Counted from the first letter of the stretch, positions 8,561 through 18,161 are shown. The stretch is 64,000 bases of DNA from Marinobacter piscis (GCF_007671655.1 NZ_VCGX01000002.1:310001-374000); one strand, 5' to 3'. The notes: generated by a model not told the origin, from the letters alone. Program-made: numbers and translations.

Positions 8561-9802
8561 ATGACCAAATCAACAGAAACCACCTACGACCTGGTTATTT
8601 TTGGTGCGACCAGCTTCGTCGGTCAGATACTCACGGATTATCTGTTTAACACGTATGGTGTAAATGGTGAGGTAACGTGGGCGATTGCCGGGCGTTCAGA
8701 AAGCAAGCTCAGCACCCTTAAATCCAGGCTGGGAGAAGGCGCCGGTGAGTTACCGGTTATTCTCGCGGATGCCACAGATGAACAGGCACTGAAAACCATG
8801 TGTGAGCAGACCCGCGTGGTTATATCTACTGTGGGCCCTTACGCGTTGTATGGCGAGCCTCTGGTAAAAGCCTGCGTGGAAACCGGGACCGACTACTGCG
8901 ACCTGGCGGGTGAAGTGCAGTGGATCCGCCGCATGATTGAGCGTTATGAGGATCAGGCAAAAGCATCTGGCGCCAGGATTGTGCATTGCTGCGGTTTTGA
9001 CTCGATTCCGTCGGATATGGGTGTCTGGTTCTTGCAGCAGCAGGCGGAAAAAATCTTTGGCGAGGTGTGCCAGGACGTGCGTATGCGCGTGAAAGTTGCA
9101 AAGGGCGGTCTCTCCGGCGGAACGGTTGCGTCCATGATCAACGTTGCCAAAGAGGCGGCTGCAGACCCGAAATTACGCAAGCAACTGGCGAATCCATTCT
9201 CCATTTGCCCGCCTGAGCATCGCTCAAAGGTGCGCCAGCCTAACCTCAAAGGCGCTGAATTTGATAAAACCTTTAATGTCTGGCTGGCGCCCTTTGTAAT
9301 GGGTGCTATCAATACCCGTATCGTGCACCGCTCCAACGCCATGCAGAATGCGCGCTATGGTAAGGAGTTTACCTACGATGAAGCCATGATGACCGGCAGA
9401 GGCGCCAAAGGCCGGCTTACCGCTTACGGCATTACTGCAGCACTGGCAGGGTTTCTGACGGCATCGGCTATCAAACCCAGCCGCTGGTTTGTCGAAAAGC
9501 TTGTACCTCAGCCGGGGGAGGGGCCGAGCCCGGAAGATCAGAAGGCAGGTTTCTATGATATGCGCTTTGTGGGGCGCACCGGGAGCGGTAAAACCATGAT
9601 TACAAAGGTCACTGGTGATGCCGATCCGGGGTATGGTTCTACCAGTAAAATGCTGGGTGAAGCCGGCATGTGCCTGGCGTTCGATATCCCGGCAGAACAG
9701 CCGGGTGGTTTCTGGACGCCTGCCTCGGTTCTGAACAGTCAGCTGTTGGAACGTTTAACCAGCAGAGCCGGGCTGACTTTTGAAGTGGTTGAAACCCGCT
9801 AA
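8561..9802 (+). CDS. saccharopine dehydrogenase-like / trans-acting enoyl reductase family protein (413 aa)
   Basis: An N-terminal Rossmann fold (VIFGATSFVGQILTDYL) binds NAD(P)H, followed by the conserved STVGPYALYGEPLV and DYCDLAGEVQW blocks and HCCGFDSIPSDMG that define this saccharopine-dehydrogenase-like family. Members include mycobacterial trans-acting enoyl reductases and eukaryotic SCCPDH; most bacterial members have no proven substrate, and lipid-related reduction is only a guess. Ribosome site AAAGGACA lies 14 bases after the rlmA stop, so it may be co-transcribed with rlmA. Convergent with cydC. Confidence 0.8.
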   Translation: MTKSTETTYDLVIFGATSFVGQILTDYLFNTYGVNGEVTWAIAGRSESKLSTLKSRLGEGAGELPVILADATDEQALKTMCEQTRVVISTVGPYALYGEPLVKACVETGTDYCDLAGEVQWIRRMIERYEDQAKASGARIVHCCGFDSIPSDMGVWFLQQQAEKIFGEVCQDVRMRVKVAKGGLSGGTVASMINVAKEAAADPKLRKQLANPFSICPPEHRSKVRQPNLKGAEFDKTFNVWLAPFVMGAINTRIVHRSNAMQNARYGKEFTYDEAMMTGRGAKGRLTAYGITAALAGFLTASAIKPSRWFVEKLVPQPGEGPSPEDQKAGFYDMRFVGRTGSGKTMITKVTGDADPGYGSTSKMLGEAGMCLAFDIPAEQPGGFWTPASVLNSQLLERLTSRAGLTFEVVETR

Positions 9803-9811
9803 TAGCCAGTT

Positions 9812-11431
9812 TTAACCTCCAACCTGAATGATGCGGTCGGTGCCCGGAAGGGCTTCCGGCCCATGGGCCAGGCTGATCACTGTGCGGCCTTCAAGCAAGG
9901 CGTCGATTTGTCTGGCTATTCTTGCCCGGGTTGTTGCATCGACACCGGTAAAAGGCTCATCCAGTATCAGTACTGGCGCCGGGTTTATCAGTACCCTTGC
10001 CAGCGCAACACGCCTTGCCTCACCGCCAGAAAGCCGGCTGCCTGAACTTCCCAGCCAGGTATCCAGTTGATCAGGTTCGGTACTGAACCGTTCTGCCAGA
10101 TCCACCACTTCCAGAGTACGCCAGAGTTCGGCATCGCTTGCATCGGGCGCGCCCAGCAGAAGATTGGCCCGCAAGGTGTCCTCAAACAACACGGTTTCCT
10201 GGGTAAGGTAGGCACAGGGCCGGGCGCTAACGGCACCCTGAGTTGGCGCCAGAAGTCCCGTAAAAACATCCGCAAGGGAGGATTTACCGCTGCCGGATTG
10301 CCCAAGAATGCCTACTCGCTCACCGACTTTCACTTGCAGGTTAAAGTCGGTAAACAAAGGCGCGTTATCAGAGTGTTTAATAGTCAGGTCGTGCACGGAC
10401 AAGGCCAGGGGTTCCGGCAGGCTTACAACTGTAGAGGCGTTGTTACCAGGATCAGGATTCCTGCAGTCCCGGTTCAGACGGGCAGCCGAGGCTCTTGTGG
10501 CGCCCAGTTTTCCAAACGCTTCAGGCAGCATTCCATAAACCTCGGCCAGACCAAGCAGGGCGATGGGCAGTAAAACCAGAACCGGGCCGGAAATGGCCCC
10601 GGAGTGAAACAGTTCAAATCCGGCCCAGAGGGCAAACACCGCAGAGAGGTTAATCAGCAAGTGCGAACCTGCCTGGTACCAACCCATCCGGGAATCAGCT
10701 TTAACCTGCTCTGCTGAGGCCTCAGACGCCTGGCCCAGAAGCCAGTCACCGTGTTGCCCGGTACGGCCTGCGGCGGTGATTTCTGCGAAGCCTTCAAGGT
10801 GCTCAATAACCGCGGTTCTTAATGCTTCCTGTTGATCACTCTGGCGTGAGGCAAGGGTTGCGGTTTGCAGATAAACGGCAAGGGTTGCCACTAAAAACGC
10901 CGCCACAAGTATGATGGCAATCAGTGTGGCTATCCACAAATCAAACAACAGGGCAGATAGCCCGAAGAGAAGCAAGGTCACCAACGCTGCCAGTGCAGCT
11001 GGGGCAATCAGGCGTAGATAGAGGGTGTCCAGCGCATCCACATCATTGGTCAGTCTTGATAACCACTGAGCACCGGAGAGCTCATGCCGCTGGTTGCGCC
11101 CGGCCGCGGCCAGCTTACGGAATAATGCAACACGAATGTCGGTTAACAGCCGTAGTACTGTATCGTGGTTATACAAGCGTTCAAAGTACCGGGAGACCGT
11201 GCGCGACACCGCAAAAAAACGAATGCCACTGCCAGGTACGTACAGGTTAATAGTGGCGGGTAACCCTGCTGCCAGCAGAATACCGACCAGTGCCGTTTCA
11301 GTAATGAACCACCCGGAAAGCGACAGCAGCCCCAGCCCTGAGAGCAGGGCAGCCAGCAACAGCAGGCCTCCGGCCAGCAAGCGCCCCGGCCGGGCAAAAA
11401 TCAGTTTTAGCCAGGGTTTCAGCTCAGACAT
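9812..11431 (-). CDS. cydC: thiol reductant ABC exporter subunit CydC (539 aa)
   Basis: CydC pairs with CydD to export glutathione/cysteine to the periplasm, which is needed to assemble cytochrome bd and c-type cytochromes. Six hydrophobic segments occupy residues ~15-290, including LLSLSGWFITETALVG typical of CydC. The nucleotide-binding domain shows Walker A GQSGSGKSS, signature LSGGEARR and Walker B VLILDEPF. The start overlaps the cydD stop by eight bases, so translation is coupled. It is the last gene of cydABDC. Confidence 0.93.
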   Translation of the reverse strand: MSELKPWLKLIFARPGRLLAGGLLLLAALLSGLGLLSLSGWFITETALVGILLAAGLPATINLYVPGSGIRFFAVSRTVSRYFERLYNHDTVLRLLTDIRVALFRKLAAAGRNQRHELSGAQWLSRLTNDVDALDTLYLRLIAPAALAALVTLLLFGLSALLFDLWIATLIAIILVAAFLVATLAVYLQTATLASRQSDQQEALRTAVIEHLEGFAEITAAGRTGQHGDWLLGQASEASAEQVKADSRMGWYQAGSHLLINLSAVFALWAGFELFHSGAISGPVLVLLPIALLGLAEVYGMLPEAFGKLGATRASAARLNRDCRNPDPGNNASTVVSLPEPLALSVHDLTIKHSDNAPLFTDFNLQVKVGERVGILGQSGSGKSSLADVFTGLLAPTQGAVSARPCAYLTQETVLFEDTLRANLLLGAPDASDAELWRTLEVVDLAERFSTEPDQLDTWLGSSGSRLSGGEARRVALARVLINPAPVLILDEPFTGVDATTRARIARQIDALLEGRTVISLAHGPEALPGTDRIIQVGG

Positions 11432-13115
11432 CGTTTACCTCGCCATCGCGGACCACGAGATGCCGTTTTGCCAGTGCCAGCAAGCTCTGGTGGTGTGTGG
11501 AATAGATCAGGGTTTTGCCCCTGCGGGTAAGCTCGCGCAGAGCTTCCAGTACGATCCTTTCGCTTTCACGGTCCAGACCCGCCGTTGGCTCATCCAGCAG
11601 TATCAGATCGTAATCCGCGACAAAAATCCGCGCCAGGCTCAGGCGTCGCGCCTGACCTCCGGATAAACCCTGTCCGCCTTCCGAAACCTTGCTGTAGATG
11701 CCTTCATTCCGGCTATCCAAAAGCGGGCCGAGACCGACGATGCGGAGTGCCTGCTCGATAACAGCATCAGACACCCCGGGGCTGGTGAGTCGCAGGTTGT
11801 CGGCCCAGGTGCCTTGTACAAAAAAACGCCCTTGCCCCAGCCAGCCAAAAGGAGCGGCGCCCGGCGGGTTGCCAAAAATTCGAATACTGCCGCTGTCTGG
11901 CACAAGAAAGCCTGCCAGAAGGTGTAAAAGTGTGGACTTCCCTCCGCCTGAAGGGCCGGTGAGAGCCACAATATCTCCTTTGGCAATATCCAGAGAAACC
12001 TTGTTCAGGACACTGTGTTCCGGCCGGAACGCAAGTGATACGGCGTCCAGTTTTATCGTGTTTGTCGTGCGCTGTGTGCCATTCTGGCTGCAGGCGGCCC
12101 GGGTTGGGCGCCTGGGCGACTCCTCACTCAGTCGCGCCAGGATTTCGGCACCAGCACCCAGCGCTTCGGCCCGATCGTGGTAGTGCTGGGACAGTGTTCG
12201 CAGCGGCTGAAAGAATTCTGGCGCCAGAAGCAGAATCAGCAACCCCGAAAACAGGGTTAAGTCGGGAGAGGGGCCGTAACTTATGTATCCAAGCAGTCCG
12301 AACCCGATGTAAATTGCAATGACAGCAATCGCAACCGAAGCGAAAAACTCCAGAACGGCCGACGATAAAAATGCAACGCGCAGGGTTTTGAGGGTAATTC
12401 TGCGGTACTGGTCAGATCTCTGTTGGATAACTGTTGCCGCGTTCTCAGTCTGACCGAACAGTTGCAGTGTGGTCAGTCCCCGGACCTTGTCCAGGAACTG
12501 ACCCGAAAGCCGGCTTATAATTTCGAAATGTTGCTGGTTAAGTTTTTCTGCCCCCATACCCACCAGAGCCATAAATATCGGGATCAGGGGCGCGGAAAGC
12601 AGCAGGAAAATTCCGGCAAGCCAGTCAAGATAGAAGACCAGTATCAGAATAAGCAGGGGAACGATCAGGGACAGCACCATCTGGGGCAAAAAACGGGCGA
12701 AGTAACCGTGCAGAGCATCGACATGGTCAATCCACTCCCGGGCGAGGCTGCCCGCAGAGTCTTGCCCCAGAATAACCGGGCCGCTTTTGCGCCAGTGCTG
12801 ATGGATCTGATTGCGCGCAGTGTGCCGTACCTGTTCGCTGCATCTTGCTGCCAGGTGGGTCTGAACGCCTTGTGCCAGTGCTCTGAATATAACGGCTACA
12901 ATCAGCCCGATAAACAGGGGAACCAGCCCGGAGGCTGGTTCTTTTTCGACAACGCCCAAGTGAACAATCTTCGCCAGGAAGCCCATCTGGACGATGGTTG
13001 CAACGCCGGCCAGGGTACCCGCGACAACCGTACCCTGAATCCAGTGTCGGTTGCCGCGTGTAAGCCCTGAAAGCCAGCGCCTGACTGAGCGCTGATCAGG
13101 TACAGGCGCTGTCAC
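11424..13115 (-). CDS. cydD: thiol reductant ABC exporter subunit CydD (563 aa)
   Basis: This is the partner half-transporter of CydC. It has an N-terminal transmembrane domain (residues ~25-320) and an ABC domain with Walker A GPSGGGKST, signature LSGGQARR and Walker B LILLDEPTAGLD. The start is a GTG immediately after the TAA of cydB with zero spacing; no better in-frame start is visible. The direct linkage of cydDC to the oxidase genes means oxidase and assembly exporter are made together. No small cydX gene fits between cydB and cydD. Confidence 0.93.
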   Translation of the reverse strand: MTAPVPDQRSVRRWLSGLTRGNRHWIQGTVVAGTLAGVATIVQMGFLAKIVHLGVVEKEPASGLVPLFIGLIVAVIFRALAQGVQTHLAARCSEQVRHTARNQIHQHWRKSGPVILGQDSAGSLAREWIDHVDALHGYFARFLPQMVLSLIVPLLILILVFYLDWLAGIFLLLSAPLIPIFMALVGMGAEKLNQQHFEIISRLSGQFLDKVRGLTTLQLFGQTENAATVIQQRSDQYRRITLKTLRVAFLSSAVLEFFASVAIAVIAIYIGFGLLGYISYGPSPDLTLFSGLLILLLAPEFFQPLRTLSQHYHDRAEALGAGAEILARLSEESPRRPTRAACSQNGTQRTTNTIKLDAVSLAFRPEHSVLNKVSLDIAKGDIVALTGPSGGGKSTLLHLLAGFLVPDSGSIRIFGNPPGAAPFGWLGQGRFFVQGTWADNLRLTSPGVSDAVIEQALRIVGLGPLLDSRNEGIYSKVSEGGQGLSGGQARRLSLARIFVADYDLILLDEPTAGLDRESERIVLEALRELTRRGKTLIYSTHHQSLLALAKRHLVVRDGEVNDV

Positions 13116-14117
13116 TTAGTGATAACCCTCGCCAGCGCGCACTTTGCCCCGGAATACCCAGTAGGTCCAGGCGGTGTACACCAGCACAAAGGGAATCACA
13201 ATCAGCAGGCCTATCAACAGGAACAGTTGTGAATCATACGCAGATGCTGCATCCCACAGTGTGTACTCAGGTGGCACCAGATATGGCCAGCGGCTGGCTA
13301 CCAGGCCGAGATAAGTGGTTATAAACAGCCCCATAGTGGCCACAAACGGCATGCCTTCGGACCGGTTGCGCACAGACCGGAACACCTGGAATGCACACAG
13401 CAGCGTCAGCGCAGGCAATACCCAGATAATGCCCAGGTTGCTGAACCAGCGTTCACGAACCATATCGTCAACAAACGGTGTCCATATACCGATAATGCCG
13501 AATACGACGAGTACAGCAATCAGCAGGGGCAGGGTGATTTTATAGGCCCACTCCTGTAGCTGACCTTCAGTCTTCATAATCAGCCAGGTAGAACCGAGCA
13601 GTGCATAGCCTGCCAGCAGGCCCAGGCCTGTCAGGACGGTGAAGGGTGTAAGCCAGTCCAGGGCACCGCCTGTAAAGACACCATTGGCTGTTTCATACCC
13701 CTGAATATAGGTGCCGACAACCACACCCTGGGCGAAGGCTGCCACCGTAGAGCCACCGGCAAACGCCCAGTTCCAGAGGTAACGGGAGCTGCGTGCCTTG
13801 AAGCGGAACTCAAAGGCTATGCCACGGAAAATCAAGCCGGCCAGCATCAGGAACACGCCAATATACAGCGCCGGAATCACAATGCTGTACACCAGGGGAA
13901 AGGCGCCCAAGAGCCCGGCGCCGCCAAGGACAAGCCAGGTTTCGTTACCGTCCCATACCGGTGCAACCGAGTTCATCATGATATCCCGGTCCGGCTCCGA
14001 TGGGGCGAAGGGGAACAGAATTCCCACCCCCAGATCAAAGCCGTCCATCAACACATACATGATGACGCCAAAACCGATAATAAATGCCCAGATCAATGCA
14101 AGATCAAGCAGTTCCAT
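13116..14117 (-). CDS. cydB: cytochrome bd-type ubiquinol oxidase subunit II (333 aa)
   Basis: Subunit II of the bd-type quinol oxidase is an integral membrane protein with eight to nine hydrophobic segments and no haem ligands of its own. The start MELLDLALIWAFIIGFGVIMY and the block DGFDLGVGILFPF are diagnostic, as is the NGNETW-like segment (WDGNETWLVLGGAGLLGAFP). At 333 residues it is close to CioB of Pseudomonas (about 335) and shorter than E. coli CydB, agreeing with the cyanide-insensitive subtype. Two bases separate it from cydA. Confidence 0.95.
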   Translation of the reverse strand: MELLDLALIWAFIIGFGVIMYVLMDGFDLGVGILFPFAPSEPDRDIMMNSVAPVWDGNETWLVLGGAGLLGAFPLVYSIVIPALYIGVFLMLAGLIFRGIAFEFRFKARSSRYLWNWAFAGGSTVAAFAQGVVVGTYIQGYETANGVFTGGALDWLTPFTVLTGLGLLAGYALLGSTWLIMKTEGQLQEWAYKITLPLLIAVLVVFGIIGIWTPFVDDMVRERWFSNLGIIWVLPALTLLCAFQVFRSVRNRSEGMPFVATMGLFITTYLGLVASRWPYLVPPEYTLWDAASAYDSQLFLLIGLLIVIPFVLVYTAWTYWVFRGKVRAGEGYH

Positions 14118-14119
14118 AA

Positions 14120-15547
14120 TCAGTGCCCTCCCTGTTTGGTCGGCTGCTCATTGGGATCGTGGAGCTCAAACGATGTGTGTGCGGCAGAAAGCGGGCGCTT
14201 GGGACGCTCGGACTGGGTATCAGGCTCGGCCTCAGAGCTCTCCATCCCTTCATACAGAACCCGCATGAGGTAATACACCCCGGCAGAGAACACGAGCGAG
14301 TACACCACGATATAACCGATCAGTGTGAACAGAGCCATGCCGCCCGTCAGTGAAGGGGTGACCGACTCAGCCTGAGTCATCAGGCCGTAAACCAGCCAGG
14401 GCGCGCGGCCGAATTCGGTCACAAACCAGCCAGTCAGCACAGCTACAAAGGGGGCGACGCTCATAAAGCGCATACCTTGCAGGAACCAACCAGAGCGCCA
14501 GTAGCGGCCACCGGAGCGCAAAATAAGGCCGGCGACAGCAAACAGGATCATCAACAGCCCCAGGCCAACCATGATTCTGAACGACCAGAATACAATACCG
14601 ACAGGCGGTTGCTCGTCGACTGAAACTTCCTTCAGACCAGGAACCTCACCATCCCACTCGTGGGTAAGGATAAGACTGGCAAGCCCCGGGACCCCGATTT
14701 CAAACAGGTTTGACTGGCTTTCCTGGTCCGGAATGGCAAACAGCAGCAGCGGTACGTTGCGGGAGGTTTCCCAGTTACCTTCCATTGCCGCCACTTTTGT
14801 TGGCTGATGCTCAAGGGTGTTCAGCCCGTGGAAGTCTCCGATGACCAGCTGGGCAGGAGCAAGAATCAGCAGCAGCCAGAGGCACATTGATAATGCCTTG
14901 CGGTTGGCTTCTACTTCCCGGCCTTTGAGCAGATACCAGGCGCTGACGCCGGCTACAACAAATCCACCGGTGAGGAACGAAGCCGTGACTTTATGAAAGA
15001 AGCGCAACTGAAAGGATGGGTTAAAAATTGCTTCACTCCAGGAGGTAACGTGAAACACACCGTCTCTCAGTTCTGCGCCGGCCGGTGTTTGCATCCAGCT
15101 GTTGGCAGAAAGAATCCAGAAGGCAGACAGGAAGGTGCCAATGGCTATCATAATTGCAGAAAACAGGTGTACGCCCGGCGGAACGCGGTCTCGCCCGAAT
15201 AACAATATGCCAAGGAAGACCGCTTCAAGGAAGAAGGCAGTAATAACCTCATAGCTCAGCATCGGGCCCAGGAAGTTTGCAGATGCCTGGGAGAAGTTAC
15301 TCCAGTTGGTGCCAAACTGGAACGACATAACGATGCCAGAGACTACGCCCATTGAGAAAACCACCGCAAACACTGTGGTCCAGAACGACGATAGCTTCAT
15401 CCATACCGGGTTTTTCGTTTTGTACGAAAGCCCCTCAAGTACGGCGATATAAGAAGCAAGTCCGATGGTAAACACCGGGAAAAGTGCGTGAAATGACACC
15501 ACAAACGCGAACTGTATTCGCGAGAGGATGAGAGGATCAAGCTCCAT
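14120..15547 (-). CDS. cydA: cytochrome bd-type ubiquinol oxidase subunit I, cyanide-insensitive (CioA) type (475 aa)
   Basis: This is the catalytic subunit, oxidising ubiquinol and reducing oxygen without proton pumping. The N-terminal LSRIQFAFVVSFHALFP carries the conserved His ligand region, GRDRVPP and NSWMQTPAGAE are typical, and the Q-loop region FGIPDQE appears as FAIPDQESQSNLFE. The long C-terminal Q-loop insertion of E. coli CydA (about 65 residues before the FRIMV helix) is missing, placing it in the short-loop CIO group. Start 15547 has GGAGGG six bases upstream; longer starts lack one. The promoter must lie in 15548-15729, shared with the divergent methyltransferase. Confidence 0.95.
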   Translation of the reverse strand: MELDPLILSRIQFAFVVSFHALFPVFTIGLASYIAVLEGLSYKTKNPVWMKLSSFWTTVFAVVFSMGVVSGIVMSFQFGTNWSNFSQASANFLGPMLSYEVITAFFLEAVFLGILLFGRDRVPPGVHLFSAIMIAIGTFLSAFWILSANSWMQTPAGAELRDGVFHVTSWSEAIFNPSFQLRFFHKVTASFLTGGFVVAGVSAWYLLKGREVEANRKALSMCLWLLLILAPAQLVIGDFHGLNTLEHQPTKVAAMEGNWETSRNVPLLLFAIPDQESQSNLFEIGVPGLASLILTHEWDGEVPGLKEVSVDEQPPVGIVFWSFRIMVGLGLLMILFAVAGLILRSGGRYWRSGWFLQGMRFMSVAPFVAVLTGWFVTEFGRAPWLVYGLMTQAESVTPSLTGGMALFTLIGYIVVYSLVFSAGVYYLMRVLYEGMESSEAEPDTQSERPKRPLSAAHTSFELHDPNEQPTKQGGH

Positions 15548-15729
15548 AGGAACCCTCCGGTAAGGTATCGTTACAACAAGCGAGGACAGCACACCCGTTC
15601 ATTCGCCGCCATAGAACTAACAGCTATATTGTTAGTACTGGCAGGTGGTAAGTATGCTACCTGATATGATAGCAAAGCAGAAAGGACAAATTGTCGCATA
15701 CATTGATAAAACACAATAAGGCTGGAAGA

Positions 15730-16377
15730 ATGCGCATCTATCAAGAGAGGGTCCTGCCGCACATCATAGATCGTGCCTGTTCCGTCGGCCAGGTCATGAA
15801 GCTGAGACGTCAGCTTGTACCGCGCGCCCGGGGGCGCGTACTGGAAGTTGGTATGGGCTCCGGGATTAACCTGGCGCTGTATAACCCGGAAGCCGTAGAA
15901 CTGGTTTATGGCCTTGAGCCTTCCGAAGGTATGCGACGAAAAGCGCAGCACAACCTGAGTTACTCACCGGTGCCGGTCGAGTGGCTGGGGCTGCCCGGTG
16001 AAACAATTCCTCTTGAAGATGAAAGCGTTGATACGGTTTTGCTGACGTTTACGCTGTGCACAATTCCCGACTGGCATACGGCGCTTGAGGAAATGAAACG
16101 GGTGCTCAAGCCCGGTGGCGAACTGCTTTTTCTGGAGCATGGCGAGTCACCGGATAACACTGTCCGTAAATGGCAAAACCGGATCAACCCTGGCTGGAAG
16201 AAAATTGCGGGCGGGTGCAACCTGAACCGCAATATCGCAAGCCTTATCAGTCAGGCCGGATTTGAGCTGGAGACGCTGGAGACGTTTTATATGCCCCGGG
16301 CACCCCGGATAGCCGGTTATATCTATACCGGTGTGGCGCGCAAACAGGTTATGGCCGAAACAGCTGTATTAAAATAA
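15730..16377 (+). CDS. class I SAM-dependent methyltransferase (215 aa)
   Basis: The SAM-binding motif LEVGMGSGINLALYNP, the acidic loop LEPSEGM, and the post-motif block LKPGGELLFLEHGESP place this with UbiE/METTL7-like small-molecule methyltransferases. The ATG at 15730 is preferred; an in-frame TTG at 15691 would add 13 residues but has no ribosome site. Eighteen bases separate it from tsdB, so it may share the tsdBA transcript, though a role in thiosulfate oxidation is not known. The substrate is unknown; METTL7-type enzymes often act on thiols, which would fit the neighbourhood, but this is speculation. Confidence 0.8.
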   Translation: MRIYQERVLPHIIDRACSVGQVMKLRRQLVPRARGRVLEVGMGSGINLALYNPEAVELVYGLEPSEGMRRKAQHNLSYSPVPVEWLGLPGETIPLEDESVDTVLLTFTLCTIPDWHTALEEMKRVLKPGGELLFLEHGESPDNTVRKWQNRINPGWKKIAGGCNLNRNIASLISQAGFELETLETFYMPRAPRIAGYIYTGVARKQVMAETAVLK

Positions 16378-16394
16378 ACAAAGGGAGAGGTTAG

Positions 16395-17051
16395 ATGAGG
16401 TGGAAAAGTCGAGTTAGTACTGCTTTTGCAACCTTGCTTTTAGGCACGGGTACTGTGTACGGACTAGAGGGTGACGTTGCATCCGGCGAGGCAACAGCGG
16501 CGGTATGCGTAGCCTGTCACCAGCCTGATGGCTCTGGGGTTAACGTACCGGGTGGTGAGTCCTGGCCAAAGCTTGCAGGGCTCAATGCCAATTATCTTTA
16601 CAAACAATTAGTGGATGTAAAAGAGGGTACGCGCACAAGCCCAACCATGCAGCCCTTTGTCAGCATGCTGGATGACCAGCAGATGAAAGATGTGTCCCTG
16701 TATTACAGTCAGCTTGAATCAACTGAAGGCAAGGGTGATACAGATGCAACGGAAGAGCAGCTGGCCCTGGGGAAAAAACTGGCCACCGAGGGAGACTGGG
16801 ATCGCTATATTGTGCCGTGCAGTAGTTGTCATGGCCCGGACAACCAGGGGGCCGGTGATCATTTCCCGGCAATTGCAGGCCAGCATGCAGGTTATATTGC
16901 CGATCAGTTACAGGCCTGGAAAAGTGGCAGGCGTGATAATGACCCGCAGCACCTTATGCTGGCGATTGCCGAGCGCATGAACGATGAAGACATACTTGCG
17001 GTTTCACAGTGGCTGTCCCGTCAGCCAGCGGTGCAGGGAGGAGAAAAATAA
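16395..17051 (+). CDS. tsdB: dihaem cytochrome c4 family protein, likely TsdB (218 aa)
   Basis: A signal peptide (residues 1-23) is followed by two c-type haem motifs, CVACH at 38-42 and CSSCH at 142-146, in two similar domains of the c4 type. It sits directly upstream of and overlaps the thiosulfate dehydrogenase gene (TAATG), the arrangement known for tsdB-tsdA in pseudomonads, where TsdB is the electron acceptor of TsdA in the periplasm. Ribosome site AAGGGAGAGG. Without the neighbour I would call it simply cytochrome c4. Confidence 0.85.
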   Translation: MRWKSRVSTAFATLLLGTGTVYGLEGDVASGEATAAVCVACHQPDGSGVNVPGGESWPKLAGLNANYLYKQLVDVKEGTRTSPTMQPFVSMLDDQQMKDVSLYYSQLESTEGKGDTDATEEQLALGKKLATEGDWDRYIVPCSSCHGPDNQGAGDHFPAIAGQHAGYIADQLQAWKSGRRDNDPQHLMLAIAERMNDEDILAVSQWLSRQPAVQGGEK

Positions 17052-18064
17052 TGGCTAGCTTATTGAGCATGCGCCGACTTCTGGTGGCTCTTGTAGCCGG
17101 TGTGCTGGCTCCAGGGGTTTATGGAACCGAGACCAGCCCGCGGGTACCAACGAATGTACCGCAGCCTGAAGAAGGTCAATTTGTCCATGTTCCGCCAACC
17201 ATGGACGATCTTGAAAACAATGACATGCACCCGGAGTTAAAGCGCGTTATCAGGCGTGGGCGCGATCTGTTTGTAAATACTCAACAATTGCGTGGTAAAA
17301 ACGTATTCAACAACATGAACTGCAACAGTTGCCATATGGGAGAAGGGCGCTTGCCATTCTCAGCACCTGTCTGGCCGGCCGCTGTTGTATTGCCGAATTA
17401 TCGTGGCAAGAATGACCATGTAAACAACCTGGAAGAGCGGATTGCCGGTTGCTTTTCATTCTCGATGAACGGCAAGCCTCCTGAATATGGCAGCGATGAC
17501 ATGGTTGCGCTGGCCGCCTATCACCAATGGCTGGCCAAAGGCGTGCCACGCTATCAGGACGGCAGCACTATGTATGGCCGTGGCTACCCCAGGCTTCCTG
17601 AGCCGGAAGAGGGCATGAGCTTTGAGCGGGGTGAGCAGGTGTATCAGGAAAGCTGCGCTATCTGCCACGGGGAAGACGGCAGCGGGCTGGTCCAGAACGG
17701 TGAGGTTGTATTTCCGGCGGTGTGGGGTGATGACTCCTATAACTGGGGAGCGGGCATTACCCGTCATTTTACCCTGGCCTCGTTCGTGAAGCACAACATG
17801 CCGCTGGGTCAGCCAAACAAGCTGACAGATCAGCAGTCCTGGGATGTTGCCTATTATATCAACAGTCATGAGCGGCCCCAGGATCCACGCTATACCGGCG
17901 ATGTGAAGGAAACGCGGGAAAAGTACCTTGAGACCTTTCATAAGCACACAAATTATGGCCTGGAGGTGAACGGCAGGTTGCTGGGGGATCACGAAAACCT
18001 GGGCGGGGAAAAAGACTTTCTGAAGCCGGAAGTTTTGCGTTCACGCAGTTTTACCGCTGAGTAG
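17051..18064 (+). CDS. tsdA: thiosulfate dehydrogenase (tetrathionate-forming) TsdA (337 aa)
   Basis: TsdA couples two thiosulfates to tetrathionate in the periplasm. After a signal peptide (about 1-25) there are two haem c motifs, CNSCH at 91-95 and CAICH at 202-206. Cys134 in IAGCFSFSMNGKP matches the unusual axial Cys ligand of the active-site haem in characterised TsdA proteins, which is the strongest argument for this call over a generic dihaem cytochrome. Lys247 and Met250 lie in the region of the alternative ligands of the second haem. The start ATG overlaps the tsdB stop, with AGGAG upstream. A good terminator follows. Confidence 0.88.
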   Translation: MASLLSMRRLLVALVAGVLAPGVYGTETSPRVPTNVPQPEEGQFVHVPPTMDDLENNDMHPELKRVIRRGRDLFVNTQQLRGKNVFNNMNCNSCHMGEGRLPFSAPVWPAAVVLPNYRGKNDHVNNLEERIAGCFSFSMNGKPPEYGSDDMVALAAYHQWLAKGVPRYQDGSTMYGRGYPRLPEPEEGMSFERGEQVYQESCAICHGEDGSGLVQNGEVVFPAVWGDDSYNWGAGITRHFTLASFVKHNMPLGQPNKLTDQQSWDVAYYINSHERPQDPRYTGDVKETREKYLETFHKHTNYGLEVNGRLLGDHENLGGEKDFLKPEVLRSRSFTAE

Positions 18065-18071
18065 CTTTGGA

Positions 18072-18104
18072 CTGCCGCCAGTTTTTTGGTCTGGCGGCAG
18101 TTTT
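18072..18104 (+). terminator. Rho-independent terminator after tsdBA
   Basis: Perfect 10-bp arms CTGCCGCCAG / CTGGCGGCAG surround a 9-nt loop and are followed by TTTT, eight bases after the tsdA stop. Confidence 0.85.
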
Positions 18105-18161
18105 GAATTGCGTTATCAGCCAGGGCCTTATACAATCCCGACCGTTAAATCCTTCCTGCAT

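Noticed and set aside
15703..15716. Possible FNR/Anr box (TTGAT-N4-CACAA) between cydA and the methyltransferase gene
   Set aside because: Only one half-site matches well; two of five positions fail in the other half, so it is not supportable as a regulator site.
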